From: Flaccisagitta enflata
Taxonomy: Eukaryota > Chaetognatha > Sagittoidea > Aphragmophora
Direction of reading: 5' to 3'
DNA length: 64,000 nt
Assembly (NCBI GenBank): GCA_965153355.1
Contig: OZ231126.1
Span: 106,020,001-106,084,000 of the forward strand
Position numbers and translations under genes: made by a program
Shown: piece by piece, positions 1 through 11,492 of the stretch
Numbering within the stretch: the first letter of the stretch is position 1
How the letters are laid out: each line of letters starts with the position of its first letter
Notes under the pieces: model-generated
The model's input: the letters and a program-made list of their open reading frames with translations, nothing else
Database searches by the model: none
Told to the model about the DNA's origin: nothing

Positions 1-78
1 TATCATTTACGTTTATTTCAACAATCTTAAAACTCAACTCTTCTCTCGGACTTTTCTTTCAACATCCCGGGGCATATC

Positions 79-621
79 ATGTCAATGGCGGCTTTCAATG
101 GCGACAACAACCGTTTGACTGCATCTACGTCTTCTCGGATCTCGTTCTTTGGCCTGAACCAATGTCCAAGGATGGAAAAGCTTCGCGTAATGAAGGACAA
201 ACTGTCACAGGAAATGAATCGGTGTCGTCAACTCTTCGACGCCGTTTTGGCAACGACGAAAGGCTCAAACAATTACAAAGACGCATCGATGGACTCTGCC
301 AGCGCCAGGAACAGTCTACGCAACTGCGTCTTCGATTACATTGCTTTCGCTTGTCAAATGGCGATCGACGAGATGCCCGGTGATCCTCTGCAATATGCGG
401 CGTCGAGTTTGTGTCGAATTAGACGTGAATGGGACGCCATGAGGTTTTTCGACCGCGAAACGTATGACGAGGGATTTCCGGCACATGCTGACGTCATCAA
501 CGCGCGTGAAGGCGACTTTGGCCAACGTAAGAGGTATGTGCATCAGTTTTCATGGAACAGTATACCGACTGAATCGGCTCGTGACGGCGCGGGCGCTCCA
601 AATTCTCGGATGAGGACGTAA
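79..621 (+). pseudogene. N-terminal gag-like reading frame of the BEL element
   Basis: An open frame of 180 codons begins with ATG at 79 and is followed, in other frames, by the Q-rich gag. The composition is that of a folded helical protein (many Leu, Arg, Met, Asp) with no motif I recognise. The frame is lost near 600-670, where all three frames carry plausible protein for a short distance, which suggests at least one indel. It is probably the amino-terminal part of gag; it could instead be a separate upstream ORF. Confidence 0.45.
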
Positions 622-670
622 TCACCACTTCCGGGATTGTCGGAGTATTTGGGTCTGCCGTCGACGCGTC

Positions 671-3600
671 ATGGCGCCCAATCTCCCGGCGATCATCTTC
701 TCCCTCCAAGAGACGCCAACGAGTACGTCAAGAGATACATTTCCGAGATTGAGCCTGTCAATCCAAGCGGGCAAACTCAACAAGATTTTGGATTTGGAGG
801 ATCTCGACAAGGGGGCGACAATGGTAAAAACAAAACCAGCCGACGGTTTGACGCCAAGGGAAAGATCAAGACGTCGCGACGCCGACAGAAGTAGAGAGAG
901 AGAGAGGGCAGGACGGATGCTGCAGGAGCAGAGACAACGAGATGAAGCTCTTCAGGCTGATCTGCGAGAGCAACAACGAAGATTGGAGCACCAGCAGCAG
1001 CAACAGCAGCAACAACGCGAACAGCAGGAGCAGCAGCAGCCGCAGCGGCAGCTACAACTTCAGCAACAGCAAGCAGCAGAACAGCAACAATTGCAGCAAG
1101 AACAATAAAAGAAAGAGGCTGAAGAGCAAAGGCTTCAACAGGAGCAGCTGAGGCAACAACAGGCGGCTGCAGAACAACAGAGACAGCAGCAGTTGCAAGA
1201 ACAGCAAAAACAAGAACAGTTGCGCCAACAACAACTGCAGCTGGAGCAAATGCGTCAACAACAGCTCCAACAGGGACAACTAAGGCAGCAACAGCAACAG
1301 CAGCAGCAGCAGCAACAACAAGAGCAGCAACGCCAACAACAGTTGCAGCAGCAGCAACAACAGCAGGAACAGTTGTGTCAACAACAATTGCAGCAGCAGA
1401 AACAACAGCAAGAAAAGTTGCGTCAACAACAGCAGCAACAAGAGCAGCATCGCCAACAACAGTTGCAGCAACAAAATCAACAACAGTTGCAGCAAGTAAG
1501 GAACGAGATGCAGCGAGTGCAAAAGGAACAAGAGAAGCTGCAGCGACAACTCAACGAACAAGAACAAAGGCGGCAACAACAAGCCGCTGAGCAACAGAAA
1601 AAGCAACAAGAAGCCCAGTTGCAGCAACAGGAGGTGGAGAAGCAGCGGCAGCTGCAACAGCAAGCAAGTCTTCAGCGGCAGCAGCTGGTTCACCAACACC
1701 AGTTGCAACAACAGAATGCTGCCTTCAACTTAGCTACAGTTGTTCATCCCCCTGCATTAAACCCTCTCTCTGTCGGTGGTGTACTGTCTACAGAAGCCGA
1801 GCGACATCGTCAACAGCAGCTAGCAGAGCAAAGGATCCGCATGTTGGAAGGAGGTGATAAAGATGCTTCAGCAACAACGATGGTGACGGCGACAGATACA
1901 TCAGAAATGATAGCCGCTTTCCCAATAAAATGTCAGCAAAGCAACAAGTCACCGGAAGAGGAGGAGCAATACAAGCAAATGTGTTTGCGCCTCAACAAGT
2001 TGAAGGAAGAGGAGGAAGCAAAGGCGAATCAATTCTTAAAGGCCTCTGCTGAGCAGTGGAAGGGTGTTAATAGAGTAGGTGGTGCGGTGGAGCAGCAGAG
2101 CATGGCGCCGATGCATCCGCCCCAGGCGCCAAGGAAGCAGCCACAGCCAATCCCTACATCACGTCAACATTCTCACAAGCCATCCAATCCTCAACCTCAT
2201 CATCCAACTCAAACTTGTGTGAAGCAGCAAGTGTCAAGTGTGGGAGTGGGGGAAGGAGAGAGAGAAGGAGGAAGAAATAACTCTTACCCTCAGCCTCAAT
2301 CTTTTCCTCATCCTCAACATCCTCCATCTGCCATCGTTCCTCCTTCAGCGCCAGAAGTGATCTTCGAGAAAAAAGTGACAACCACGGCGCCAAATCTCTC
2401 GTCGACGGCAGGGGACATGTTGAAACTAGATCAACTGTTGATAGACGACACAAACGACATGAGGAGAAGGAAGAAGGAGCAAGAAGCAGCTGACAAGGCG
2501 TTTGCGCGACAGATGCAGGAGGAGGAGAGAAAGAAGTCCCAGACGCCGGCGGCAGCTTCGGCTAAACATCTTCCCGAAGTAGATCATCAAATGCATTGTC
2601 TCAAAAAGGATGCTGCAAATCTGATGCAAGCTAATGCAGCACAACAACGCCTTATTCAACAGAATCAGTTTGATTTGCACGCAGCAAAAGCTCAAATAGC
2701 GGAGTTGCAGAAACATCAGTATGTCCGTCAAGATTTTGATGCGCCAAAATTCCATCAGCATCAACAACAGCAACATCAACAACAGCAACAGCAAAAAGAC
2801 AACAATGTGTGGTACACAAAAACCACAAAAAGCAAATCTCCAGTAAAAGTGGGAGGACAATATGTCAACATCAATCCTCCTCCCACATACCAAGAGCACC
2901 ATGATACTCCAACTGCAAGTCAACCGGAAGTGGTGCAGCAATTTCCTCAAAGTGAGGCGCTGGAGGTGTTTTTAAAGAGAGCTTCTGATGATAATCGAAT
3001 GCGGGCAAGAGAGATCGGCTTGAAGGCGATGGAGAAAGCAAGGCCTGAGAAGCCCCTTCAAGAGCTCTTGTCAACGGACTATATGATGTGGAAACGCAAA
3101 TTCAAAGATGCTGCAAAACACAAGGGATTGACTGAGATGGACATCTTGTTAGAATTGCCAAAATGGTTTTCGGGGCCGGCAAAGGAGATAGTTGAGACGG
3201 CGGCGATTGGTACAACGGAAGTGGTCGCAGAGGTTGAGGTGAGCCCTGCCTTCAAGAAGATGGACGTCCTCTTCATGGCAAGCCATGCCAACATCCCAGC
3301 GCTATTTCATGAAATCACCGCCGAGTCAAGGATCTCATCTGCCGACCATAAAAGACATTTCCATCTTGCGTCAAAGCTGCAGAAGACGAAGAGAATTGCG
3401 CAGACATGTGGAGAATTGCCACAGTGTTACAGAAAAGAATTGTTGCAAGAGATCATCAACAAAAGAGTGCCACATTTGGCTGACAAGTTTTGGGAGAAGC
3501 ATCATGAATTTGAATTGCAAGGCATTTCATTTTCATTCGACAATCTCGTCAATATGATTGAAACTTGGGCTGTCATCCAATGCAATAAAGGGGTGGAAAG

Positions 3601-4078
3601 TAAGCCCGCAGCGGTGGCAGCAGTGGCAACGGGTGAAAATCCACCTACCTACAATGATGTTTTGACCAACGGGAAGCAAAAAGTGCAGTCGACGGACTGC
3701 TGCAACGTCTGCAGCAGCATGCATCCGACGGAAGAATGTAATCAACTTCTCTCCCTCGACGTCGACACAAGAGTCCAAAAAGTTGGCTTCATGCCGGCTT
3801 TGCTTTCATTGCTTCACTAGTGGACACTCGGCAAAGGGTTGCGCCAACAGACCAACATGCCAAACTCGCAAACAAGACACGCCACTATTCTCCACGGACG
3901 CACATGGGTGAAGAAGGGTGATGGTAAGGAGGTGAAAAAGGGAGGAGAAAAGACCAACAATGGCATCCCATTCGCCAATTTCAAAAAAACCTCCAACGCC
4001 CCCACCACTCCAGCTTCAGCGCCAACAACGGCGACCACCACAGATTCGAACATCATCACTCCTCACGTCGAGGTGTGA
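671..4078 (+). pseudogene. gag: BEL gag, glutamine-rich, with zinc knuckles
   Basis: One frame runs from 671 to about 3820, interrupted by a single TAA at 1106-1108. Residues encoded by roughly 950-1700 are almost entirely Gln with Arg/Glu/Leu, a long predicted coiled coil. Two PPxY late-domain-type motifs occur, PPPTY at 2876-2890 and PPTY at 3641-3652. The region 2950-3600 (for example LLELPKWFSGPAKEIVE) is helical and resembles the DUF1759 gag domain of BEL elements. A first Cys-rich motif, CNVCSSMHPTEEC, lies near 3700. The second, CFHCFTSGHSAKGC (CX2CX4HX4C), is read in the +1 frame from about 3796, so a frameshift lies at about 3795. The stop at 4076-4078 is in frame with the protease downstream. 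The product would package element RNA. Confidence 0.75.
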
Positions 4079-4765
4079 CTAGCGGCGACGGCCGCGTCGC
4101 AATCCGTCTCATCCTTCGACGACGTCGTCCGTCCCATCGTCCCTGTGGTGATTGTAAACTGTGCGTCTGGAGAAGAGAAAACAATCTTTGCGATGATAGA
4201 TAGTGGCGCGGATAGAGATGTCATTAGCCACGACGTCATCAAAGATCTGCGCATTTCTACCAATGTGGTTCAAATAAAGGTAGTGACAGTGGACAATTGT
4301 GTGACTGAAAACCGTCTTTTAGCGTCATTCACTCTTTGCTCTACCAACTCTGATTACATCATCGATGTCAACGATGCCTTGGTGGGGGATTTACTCACGA
4401 GTGAAAAAGATATTCCTCCATTTCTCCGCGATCTCTCCTATCAACCCCACGTCAGAGGCTTAAGATTCCCTGAGGCGACGGGAGGCGTCAAAATGATCAT
4501 TGGCGCCGCTCATTCGGACGCTGCTATCACTCAAGAGCGTCGTCGAGGTCCTCCAGGATCTTTAACATGCTTCAGATGCAGTTTTGGTTGGACGATTAGC
4601 GGAAAAACTGGAAAGAAAGGTTTAGACGTCGCATCAATTAACGCTATTTCGGTGGATGATAATGAATTACATGAAAAAATCGACCGAATTTTCTACCATG
4701 ATTTTGGATCAATTGTTTCCTCTGAAGAAATGGGCTTGAAAATATACGCGCCTGTGAAACACTGA
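4079..4765 (+). pseudogene. pol: BEL pol: aspartic protease and start of RT region
   Basis: The frame is open from just after the TGA at 4076 to a TGA at 4763. The catalytic motif is FAMIDSGADRDVIS near 4188-4230, the Asp-Ser-Gly signature of retroviral-type aspartic proteases (DUF1758/A17 type). The later part, with FYHDFGSIVSSEEMGLKIYAP, corresponds to the linker leading into the reverse transcriptase. The expected RT fingers and palm do not follow: the next recognisable block, after a one-base frame change near 4760, is from the far side of the RT active site. The protease would cleave the Gag-Pol polyprotein. Confidence 0.75.
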
Positions 4766-4767
4766 AA

Positions 4768-5685
4768 AAGAAGATCCTGTTCTGCAATGTGACAAAGAAG
4801 TATTTTGCGCCTGTGACATGGAAATTTGACTTTGAAAAAGTTTTGGAGATACTGCGCAAAGTGAAGTCTCGGCCAACAGCCATGAAGCTGTTTTTTACGT
4901 CAGCGACAGAAGTGGTCGACGAGGCGTTGGAGTTAAAAACGGGAGTGAAGTCAGCGATGGGAGATGGCGGCTTTCAGCTCATAAAGTGGAAGAGCAACGC
5001 GCATCAGCTCATGGAAGGAGATCCTAACATCGCCATTCCAATCGCAGATAAGCAAGATCACAACGACAAGCCGACGAAAGTGATGGGAGTCTCGTGGCTT
5101 CCGGCTAAAGACACCTTTGTCTTCATCTGCGACGACGAATTTAAAACAATGAGGGCGAAGACTCCACGTCAATTGGTCTCCATGCAAGCTAAACTCTACG
5201 ATCCACTCGGCTTTTGGAGTCCAAGCCAATATATTGGAAGGCGACATCTTCAATTGTGTCGTCCACAACAGACAGGATGGGACTCTCCACTTGACAAGAC
5301 ACTGGAGGAATCATTCTTCAAGTAAACGTCCTCTTGGCCTCTTCTCCAACAATATCGGGTCAAGAGGTGGTGGAACGGCGAAACTGACACTGCGGACATC
5401 ATCTCCGTCACCATCGAGATATTCTGCAACACGGCGCCAAAAGGTGGATTTGGCGCTGTTGCATATCGTTGTCAAGTCAATGTCGACGGCTCGGTGCACG
5501 TGACAATATTGGGATCCGAATCTCACGTGGTTCCTCTCAACCCAAAAAGAGCATCTCATCATAACAGTGTACCTCGCGTGGAGATTGTCTCTGCTGAAAA
5601 GGCAATTCAGCTCAAGCGGTTTGTCAACAAGACTCTGAATCTGCAAGAGAAGAACATCAGACTATGCTTTGAAGATGATATATAA
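4768..5685 (+). pseudogene. BEL pol: RT C-terminal remnant and RNase H-like region
   Basis: One frame spans this interval with a TAA at 5323-5325. It encodes the block after the RT active site (EVVDEALELKTG, GGFQLIKWKSN), the thumb-like stretch KVMGVSWLPAKDTF, and the conserved MQAKLYDPLGFWSP and QTGWDSPL motifs found in Pao-type polymerases. It continues into an RNase H-like fold with FCNTAPKGGFGAVAY and VPRVEIVSAEKA. The first acidic residue expected in that RNase H motif is Asn here. No YxDD box is present, so an internal deletion of several hundred bases is inferred. The frame is lost by a one-base shift near 5680. Confidence 0.75.
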
Positions 5686-6319
5686 TCCATCACACCCACG
5701 ACCTGTCTTTTTCACCAATTGTCGCTCAAAGATCCACGCAGGATCAAGTCCAGAGCAATGGCGGTGGGTTGATTCCGCCAACAACCCCGCCCATCATTGC
5801 TCTTGTGGAATCGAATCACACGTGGCGGAAAAGTGGAGTCAATTCCACAATGGACCGGACTTTTTGCGTCTCCCTGAGGATCAATGGCCGCAGACAAACA
5901 TCGCGACGTGCCCTGTCTCTGTCCACGTGGCTGCGCTCTATGCAGCTGTCGGGGACGAGAGTAAAGAATTCGACGCGGTATTGGATGCAGCCGCATCTCA
6001 GGGGAAGTGGACGCACAAGCTCCGCGTCATTGCCATGCTCCTCATCGCAGTACGGTGGTGGCGAATCATACCAAAGGCGAAGACAAGAGCGGCAAAGGAT
6101 CTCCTCCCTAAACCGGAAGTGACGCAAGTCCATCTGGAGGAAGCGCAGAAGAATCAACTGCATCAATTTGCATGGATTACTAGAGGTCTTCAGGCCGTTA
6201 AGAGTGTCGTTCATTCGTGCTTTGGATGCCAGAGGAACTTGCGAATCAGCAGATGGCGCCATTACCATCCAATCGCGTCAATCCTGCCCCTGTGTTTGCG
6301 GAAACAGGGTTGGATGTAA
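5669..6319 (+). pseudogene. BEL pol: linker and integrase zinc-binding region
   Basis: An open frame of 216 codons. WRWVDSANNPAHHCSCG matches the position of a conserved NPAD-x-x-SRG block in BEL/Pao polyproteins, but the Asp is His and the Arg is Cys here. FHNGPDFLRLPEDQWP follows, as expected between RNase H and integrase. The zinc-binding half-site AVKSVVHSCFGCQRN lies at the 3' end, after which the true frame shifts to the one starting at 6217. Confidence 0.7.
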
Positions 6320-7200
6320 TGGGACATTTCAATGTTAAAATGAATGGCAGAGCAGACCATAAGGTGTGGGTGGCAGTCTTCACTTGCTTTGTCTCCCGCG
6401 CTGTTCATGTGGAACTGCTCTACAACATGTCCGCAGATGCAATAATCAACGCCATCATACGCTTTGCAGCCAGGCGCCCAGGCATTCGACGATTCACATC
6501 TGATCGAGGAACGAACCTGATTGGCGCCAATAACATCCTCAAGAAGGAAATGGAAGAGTGGAATCGCTCGTCAACTCTTGATCTGCAATGACGAGGCCTC
6601 CAATGGGACTTCATCACCGCCCGAACGCCGCATTATGGTGGTGTTTGGGAGAGAGTAGTCGCACTCTTAAAGCGTCATCTCACCTCCATATCTACTGGCG
6701 CCACGTTGCACGTTGACACCTTCCACACCGCCGTCATTGAAGTAGAAGGAATTCTCAACTGCCGCCCTCTCACAGCGCTGAGTGATGATCCAAGCGATCC
6801 ATCGGCGCTGACGCCAAATCACATCCTATCGCCATCTACTACCGGGCGCGCTCCTGTGGATCTGTTGCAGCACGGCGTCAACTTTGATGCAGAGTCAGCA
6901 CATGTCCAATGGAAGCGCGGGCAATCTCGAGTGGATGCTTTTTGGAAGAAATGGAGTTCTGAATACTTAAGCCTTCTTCACGCGCGAAGCAAATGGACAA
7001 AATCCGAGAGAGACTTTGCGGTTGATGATCTTGTAGTCATCATCGACGAGGCTGTTCCCAGACACGATTGGAGCCTAGGGAGGGTCGTCGACGTGGAAGG
7101 CACATCGCCCCATGTCCGGAGGGCGCATGTGCGACGCGCTGACGGAAGAATTGTCACGAGGGATCGCACGAAGATCGTGCGGCTGGAGATGGACTCATAA
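6217..7200 (+). pseudogene. BEL pol: integrase core and C-terminal domain
   Basis: A single frame from 6217 to the TAA at 7198-7200, broken only by TGA at 6589-6591. The integrase DDE triad is visible: GLDVMGHF (first Asp), TSDRGTNLIGA (second Asp) and EVEGILNCRPLT (Glu). HYGGVWERVVALLK is the conserved stretch between the second and third acids. The last about 100 residues (DDLVVIIDE, WSLGRVVDVEG, RADGRIVTR) match the DUF5641-type domain that ends BEL integrases. It would catalyse insertion of the cDNA. Apart from the one stop it looks intact, which suggests fairly recent decay. Confidence 0.85.
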
Positions 7201-7208
7201 AATGCTAA

Positions 7209-7226
7209 GTTTTGAGAGAGAGAGAT
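7209..7226 (+). promoter_or_regulatory. Candidate polypurine tract of the BEL element
   Basis: A short run dominated by GAGAGAGAGAGA lies 10 bases after the integrase stop, where LTR retrotransposons place the plus-strand primer. No LTR boundary could be confirmed after it. Confidence 0.3.
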
Positions 7227-7566
7227 TTAGGCGCATGGGCCTGTCTATTAGTAACTATAGATGTGAATGATTGTTGCTCTGTTTGTTCATAATTTGACAT
7301 GAAGAGATGTACGACTTCATATTTGGTTCTATTCATCCATGCATTCAACTCTTTCCTCATATTGGCACATTTGTGATGTTCATTTTCATGCTAAAAATTC
7401 TAAACATTGGTTCACCGCTTTGTCTATATGTAGATATCATGCTATTTTCTTTTGCGTCTGTCCAAACACAGTTCATTCGTCAAATGCAATTTTCAAAGCT
7501 TCCGCTGACGTTGAAACTCCACCATCACGTCAGTTTACATATTAAAGTCGATTTGTTGGAGTCAAG

Positions 7567-9406
7567 ATGTCGCGCGAGCAATGTCTTCAGGCCGAAATGG
7601 ATGCGTTGACAGCGGACGGGTCTTATGTCATCGACCGTCTGATGACGACTCCAGAACGGGATGAAGACTTGAAGACGGACTCTGTTAAATCGCTTGAGGA
7701 AGAGGTGGAGGCGGCGACGACGGCCGCCTTCAGCGGCGACCTCAACCTCACTAAGGATGATGAGTCGGCAAACCTCCAACAGCCGGCCGACCCCTCTTCT
7801 TCTTCCGCTCTTCCTCCCCTTGTCATCACGACAAATGCCATCGCGGGAGGCAACAATTAAAGAGTGAAGTTGAAGCAGCCTGTCGACGATGTTTCCATCG
7901 CCAATGTGTCGTCGGGATCATCCGCCCTTCCAGAAGCCTGTCGCATTTTCACTCCTGGATTTGGTGGACCAGCTCCTCCGGAGGCGAGAGCCCTTCTTCA
8001 GGAGTGATTAAAAGCTGCAGAACATCGCAGCGGGGGCAAAGATCAAGGCTCTCAGGTCGATGAGGAGGAGGTGCGAGTGGAGGAGGAGGGGATGGATGTT
8101 GAGGTGGTAGTAGAGGAAAAGGAGGAGACGCCCGTCGACCCGGAAGTGGATGAAGACTCTCCCGAGGTCAGAATCCAGCGGAGGCAAGCACGCTGGTTTT
8201 TCCATCGCAACAACCCCGCGGATGAGTCAGAGTAGTGATCTTCAAGGCCTTCTCAAAACTAAACTTATGCTGCAACACGGAAAAGGAAATGCGTTCATCG
8301 GCTACGCAGTGTGGGTTAGGGTTTGAGGCCCTTAAACACAGACAAGGAAGGCAAAAGAATAAAAGGGAGAATTACAAGGAGGCTCGACGTGTCGTCCAAG
8401 CGTCAAGGAAGAATTTGACGACAACAACATCTTCTGCTGCAGCCGCAAACCCACCGGCGACAACTTCCACCAACACAGCAGCAGCTCGTCAAACGCGTCT
8501 GGCATTGGTTCATCCCCCAAATCAGCAGTGGCCGGATCCTCAAGACGTAACTCCCAATCCCAAAAGGCGTCGACACGAGAAGAAAGCACTGGAGCTGGGT
8601 CCAGCGCAATCTCAGCAGCAGCAGCTGCAACAACAGCAGCCAAAGTAGCAACAACAACATCAACAGCAGCAAGGGCAACAACAACAGCAGTAGCTGCAGC
8701 AACAACCAAAGCTTCAAGCCACGGCCAACAACAAAAGCAAAGGCAAAGGCAAAAACAATAATAATAACAATAACAAAAAGAAGCAACAACTTCCTCCTCA
8801 GCAGCAAAAGGTCCCCAGCGCAGCGGCAATGGCTTCAGGTAGCGGGGGAGCAACTGTGTCTTCAACGGCACCCGCGTCAACGAAGGCAAAGGAGCTTAAA
8901 CAGCGGCCAGCAGCAGCAGCAGCGCAAGGGAAATCAAATGGCGACATTCAGCCTCCAGCGGTCGCAAGTGGTTCTGTGGTGCCTAAACATCCAGCCAAAT
9001 GACCATCAGCGTATCAGCAAGAGAAGTTGGATTCGCCAAGCTCCTTGTCGACGGTTCTTGACCCCGAGACTGGAAAACGGAAGTCAGCCTTCCGTCTCGA
9101 CGATTGCTCAAAGCGCTAAAGACGCTCCCAAGGTCAGAACCTAAAAGGCGCCCTTGGAATCCAGGCCGCCAGCCGCAGCAGCAGCAACATCATCAGCAGC
9201 CGCCACAATAAGGCTGTTCTATGTCCACAGTTACCCTTCCTTCAACTATCATCAATGTAACGCGACATGGAGAGCACCACCATTTCGCTGAGTCGTCGTC
9301 AATTTCATCGCGACGCTCATCCCTTGATGGACAGGCCGGCATTGTCGGGGGCGCGACCTGGGGCGTGAGATTCTTATCCGCCCCGGGGCCTGGCGAAAAT
9401 GCCCGG
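7567..9406 (+). pseudogene. Broken disordered Q/K/A-rich gene, first exon(s)
   Basis: An ATG at 7567 opens a frame that can be followed to 8235 through TAA 7858 and TGA 8005. It encodes an acidic, Ser/Glu-rich protein. After frame changes near 8230 and 8330 a basic stretch (RQGRQKNKRENYKEARRVV) leads into a long Gln/Ala/Asn/Lys-rich segment read in one frame to about 9120 through TAG 8646, TAG 8691 and TGA 9000. A further frame from about 9150 reads FNYHQCNATWRAPPFR, then GREILIRPGAWRKCP, with TGA at 9289 and 9325, ending at a good donor (CCGG|GTAAGT at 9407). That last frame joins in phase to the exon at 10643. Family unknown; the composition is like a gag or RNA-binding protein. All the stops could come from single C-to-T changes. 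Confidence 0.45.
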
Positions 9407-10642
9407 GTAAGTTTCATGGAAGAGATGGTGTGTTCATTTTCTTATTGTTATGGTTGAATCTGCATATGATAAGAACTTTACTAATCCATCTGCCCCCCCT
9501 CTTTCCCTTTTCTTTCGTCTCCCCGCAAGGGGAGAAAAACTCTTCAGACGATGACGCCATCTGTCCGTCTTCGCGATGTCCATTTCGATCCTTTCATCCT
9601 CGTCTCTTGCCCACGAATTGACAAGCTGTTGGAGCATCTGATATGGTCCGCATATTTCCTTTTGGAAATGGTGCAGGTGACATGGTCGTTCCCATGAATC
9701 TTACCTAATTATTGCTTTTCAGATTCGATTTTAACGTAGTTTGGATAGCAACTTATTATTTTATATTTGTTTTTGTGTTCCTTGGAACATGTCTGTTTTT
9801 TATTGTATTTGACATTTGTCTTTTTTAGCATGTTAGTTACGAAAGAATTCGTATTTATGTACATTTTAGTCAATACCCTCAACTTACACTTGACAGCATA
9901 TCCCAGTCTAGAGGTGCTTCTAGGCCTGTTCCCCCTTCCCCCCCTTCCCTTTTCTAACTTTTTCTCAGAACGGGTGCCTTTTCTTCCTCATCTCCATTTC
10001 GTCTCTGCCCATCGTTTGTTGGATTGATCACGTCGCTTGGTCTTCGTCCCCCCCTTCCGGACCGGGTGGGAAACTTTTGTCGCCATGTTGTTCGTTGATC
10101 TCCTTCTGCAAGAGGGGTGGGGATGTAAGAGGTGGAGGCGGGGGAGAGGGGCGTGGGCCATAGATTATCATTGTAAATTTTTTTTGGCGTGACAGATGGG
10201 TCTTTTATTTAGGGTTTCCCGCGACCAGAAACTAAATGTCGAATTTTTGAAATTTGTGAAATTCCAAAAATGGGGCAGAGTGTGGAAATGTGTGCTATTT
10301 ATAAGTATGGGAATGATGATGCTCTTCGCGTGAATGTCTTTTTCCTTCTTTCTTGCCAATTTGATGCCTTTTGTTTTTTGCCCAATTTGGCCGCAACCAT
10401 ATGGTGCGCATGGTTTTGCCCATTTTGCCTTGCTCTTTTATTGATTTAGAATTACATGTTCTCACGTATTTTTTCCTTCTACTTTTTTCGTCTTTGTATG
10501 TTTTATGCTTCGCATTTCTATCTCGCGTATACTTTATTATGGCATCGCTTCTTAATGGAATGATTGATATTTTGCTTGATTTTCATGTTATGCGCCCTTG
10601 GAATTTCTCATTTTTCATAAGTCTCTCATCCTTATATTGCAG
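9407..10642 (+). other. Probable intron, T-rich, no other gene seen
   Basis: Bounded by GTAAGT at 9407 and TATATTGCAG at 10642. The content is T-rich with C-rich runs near 9490 and 9930 and no protein-like frame. Confidence 0.4.
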
Positions 10643-10715
10643 AGACATATGAACGGACACCTGACATATATGACGATCACAATGCTGGCTGGAAACCAAG
10701 GAAATTGGGCCTAAA
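10643..10715 (+). CDS. Short internal exon joined to the gene at 7567
   Basis: A 73-base exon between acceptor TATATTGCAG and donor AAA|GTAAGT. Joined to the exon ending at 9406 (which leaves one base) it reads ETYERTPDIYDDHN followed by AGWKPRKLGL, a sensible hydrophilic protein. It leaves two bases that are completed by the exon at 11042. Phase agreement at both junctions is the main support; the function is unknown. Confidence 0.45.
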
Positions 10716-11041
10716 GTAAGTTTTATCATTTTAGCGTTTTTAGTGTTTTATCGATGTTTTTGTCATCTGACTTTTTATTGCTTTATTGTCTGTTTTTGGG
10801 TTTTTTATCGTCTGTTCTTATCGTCTGCCCGGTCAACTGATTATTGGGTAATATGGGTGAATTTAGTGGGATGGGCAGGGCGGGGGCGATGTACTGATCT
10901 GGCTTCATGGCCTCTGCATAAGATGTACATGTTGTTATTTGCTGTTTCTGTCCATGTCTATCCTGATCTTATGTTGCTTTCATGCATTGGTTGACCATGT
11001 TTTAATGCCCAATTTCCCTTTCATTTTGTCCCCCATCTCAG

Positions 11042-11120
11042 ATTGTTGAAATTCTTACCACATCAAAGAGACCATCGTCACACCATTTTCCAATCTCCGC
11101 CCAAATTCCTTTGCGTCTAA
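11042..11120 (+). CDS. Probable last coding exon of the gene at 7567
   Basis: The acceptor TCCCCCATCTCAG ends at 11041. In the phase set by the previous exon it encodes KFLPHQRDHRHTIF and ends at TAA 11118-11120, just before a CT microsatellite. Another phase stays open through the microsatellite, but the composition there is meaningless. Confidence 0.35.
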
Positions 11121-11194
11121 CATCGTCAGACAGTCAGAGATATCTACAGACAAAGCTATCCCAGAGTCGAAACTATCATTTACGAGGGCTAAAT

Positions 11195-11198
<4 letters not shown>

Positions 11199-11270
<72 letters not shown>
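11199..11270 (+). repeat. (CT)n microsatellite
   Basis: About 36 uninterrupted CT units. Confidence 0.98.
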
Positions 11271-11273
<3 letters not shown>

Positions 11274-11359
11274 CAATCAGAATCCAGTCTATTCGCTTAA
11301 GCGTCATACTATTCACGATGACAGTGGCAATGACGACTTTGTTGATGACAAAGTCGACA

Positions 11360-11397
11360 ACAATAACAACAACATCAAGAACAACAACAACAACAGC

Positions 11398-11491
<94 letters not shown>

Positions 11492-11492
11492 G
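11360..11492 (+). repeat. (CAA)n microsatellite
   Basis: CAA units with a few AGC/ATC variants. Reading frames through it are poly-Thr or poly-Asn and are not genes. Confidence 0.97.

Larger units (their letters stand above)
1..7226 (+). mobile_element. BEL/Pao-type LTR retrotransposon, degenerate, 5' end outside window
   Basis: The domain order on the plus strand is gag, aspartic protease, reverse transcriptase remnant, RNase H remnant, zinc-binding linker, integrase and a basic C-terminal domain. That order, with a DSGA protease, the PLG-containing block after the RT and an integrase ending in a DUF5641-like domain, is typical of BEL/Pao elements. The coding region is broken by at least five frameshifts and by stops at 1106, 4076, 5323 and 6589. 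Much of the RT, including the YxDD box, is absent. A purine run at 7209-7226 could be the polypurine tract. I cannot match an LTR pair: only 78 bases precede the first reading frame and they do not reappear after 7226. The copy is non-autonomous. Confidence 0.85.

Noticed and set aside
671-1711. Leu-rich reading frames antisense to the poly-Gln gag (minus strand 1052-1279 and 1280-1711)
   Set aside because: They are the complement of CAG/CAA repeats; poly-Leu arises automatically.
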